Positions 30,670 through 31,370 of a stretch of DNA of 31,370 nucleotides are shown piece after piece. The notes below the pieces were generated by a model. That model was given only the letters and a program-made list of their open reading frames with translations, was not told the origin of the DNA and ran no database searches. Source of the stretch: Lingula anatina (Eukaryota; Brachiopoda; Lingulata; Lingulida; Lingulidae); the NCBI RefSeq assembly GCF_001039355.2, contig NW_019775784.1, positions 59,305-90,674 on the forward strand. Direction: 5' to 3'. The position numbers and the translations under genes are program-made. Every line of letters starts with the position of its first letter. Position 1 is the stretch's first letter.

Positions 30670-31370
30670 CTAGAGGGCGGACAAGTTGCAAATTTTTAAC
30701 AGCATTTTTAGAGTAGCATACCTTTTATACACACTTTCATTTGATAGGAGCATGCTGCATGCAGCGATACACAAAGAAAAATTATTTAAAACTATCAATT
30801 GTACCGTCCCGTCATCCATGTTGTCATTTCTTTTCGGCAAGTCATTCAGAAATCACGGCATTTGTTCTTACTGACAAAGCAAATACATTTTCCTTTATTA
30901 AATCTGAATTATTTAAGCCCTAACTTATAAAGCGCGCAAAATAATTATAACACTCACCCATTTTGACTGCCATATCCAGGCCTGGATAGGTTTTTCATCT
31001 CCGAAATTTTGTATTTATTAGTCTGCTGAACTGTACAAAGAATTAAGTAGTCGCCGCTTTGATATATGGTAGGTGTTGGCAAAACCTGGGCGGTTTTTCA
31101 CCTCCATGTAACTACATGTACCATCGCTGTTAGATGGCTGCCTTTATTGTGTGAAATATCTGACTTATTTTCATTTATATCTTTAAGTCCAATGAACAAT
31201 ACATTTTAAAGCGCCAAGGGAAAATCACCTTGCGACCATAGTATTTAAAGTTACTGAGTCAGAAACTGAGGGTTTGCCCTCCATACAGTTATAATGGTTA
31301 GGGTTAGCCGGACCTAAGTGGATCAAAGTCTAGGGCGAGGATCACCTCACTTTTTTTTTTTTTTTTTTTT
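30670..31370. other. Right end of the window, no gene seen
   Basis: Two short overlapping ORFs (30686-30923, + strand) have no recognisable domain and no support as genes. The window ends in a run of 20 T (31351-31370), a likely assembly edge. Nothing else was recognised. Confidence 0.6.

Noticed and set aside
31351-31370. Terminal T run as the poly-A tail of a minus-strand retrocopy
   Set aside because: It lies at the very edge of the window, so nothing beyond can be examined, and the inner side shows no coding or element sequence.

Overview
This is a piece of an animal genome, most likely a marine invertebrate. The genes have GT-AG introns, AATAAA signals and a strong start context. They sit in AT-rich DNA full of MITE-like elements, a LINE tail, microsatellites and one 25-base assembly gap. 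The species cannot be named from the sequence. Large tandem TRIM families are known from amphioxus, echinoderms, hemichordates and molluscs, so any of these would fit.

The only recognisable gene family is a tandem array of two-exon TRIM-NHL genes (RING, B-box 1, B-box 2, coiled coil, NHL propeller; predicted E3 ubiquitin ligases), all on the + strand. Exon 1 encodes the first five RING zinc ligands. A phase-1 intron follows, and exon 2 encodes the last two RING ligands and everything else. There are five exon 1 copies but only four exon 2 copies, and each locus has a different fate. Copy A (1468-8884) is open but has lost both B-boxes and most of the coiled coil by an in-frame deletion, leaving RING-NHL. 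Copy 2 (11836-13763) is open but its NHL domain is deleted, leaving RING-B-box-coiled coil. Copy 3 (15224-19033) is a pseudogene with a frameshifted exon 1 and a nonsense codon in exon 2. Copy 4 (21493-21664) is an orphan exon 1 whose exon 2 has been lost, with a LINE tail where it should be. Copy 5 (25730-28471) is intact at 656 codons.

Copies A, 2, 3 and 5 share an upstream block. In 2, 3 and 5 it contains a perfect palindromic NF-kappaB-type site (GGGGAATCCCC) 37-38 bp before the ATG, and copy A has it with one change. About 300-350 bp upstream, copies 2, 3 and 5 also share the near-palindrome TTTTCCCGGGGAAAA. This suggests, without proving, an immune-inducible gene cluster. By eye the coiled coil is almost identical between copies, while NHL differences cluster in loops expected on one face of the propeller.

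The spaces between genes are a mosaic of duplicated 3' and 5' flanks, so the array arose by repeated segmental duplication and decay. It probably continues to the left, because positions 90-893 already match inter-gene array sequence. It appears to end near 29250, after which no gene is visible. Insertions worth noting are a 437-bp element with a 17-bp target duplication in front of copy A, a MITE placed five bases inside the copy 3 intron, an 883-bp GC-rich foldback element in the same intron, and a 4.7-kb plus a 0.8-kb insertion in the copy A intron.
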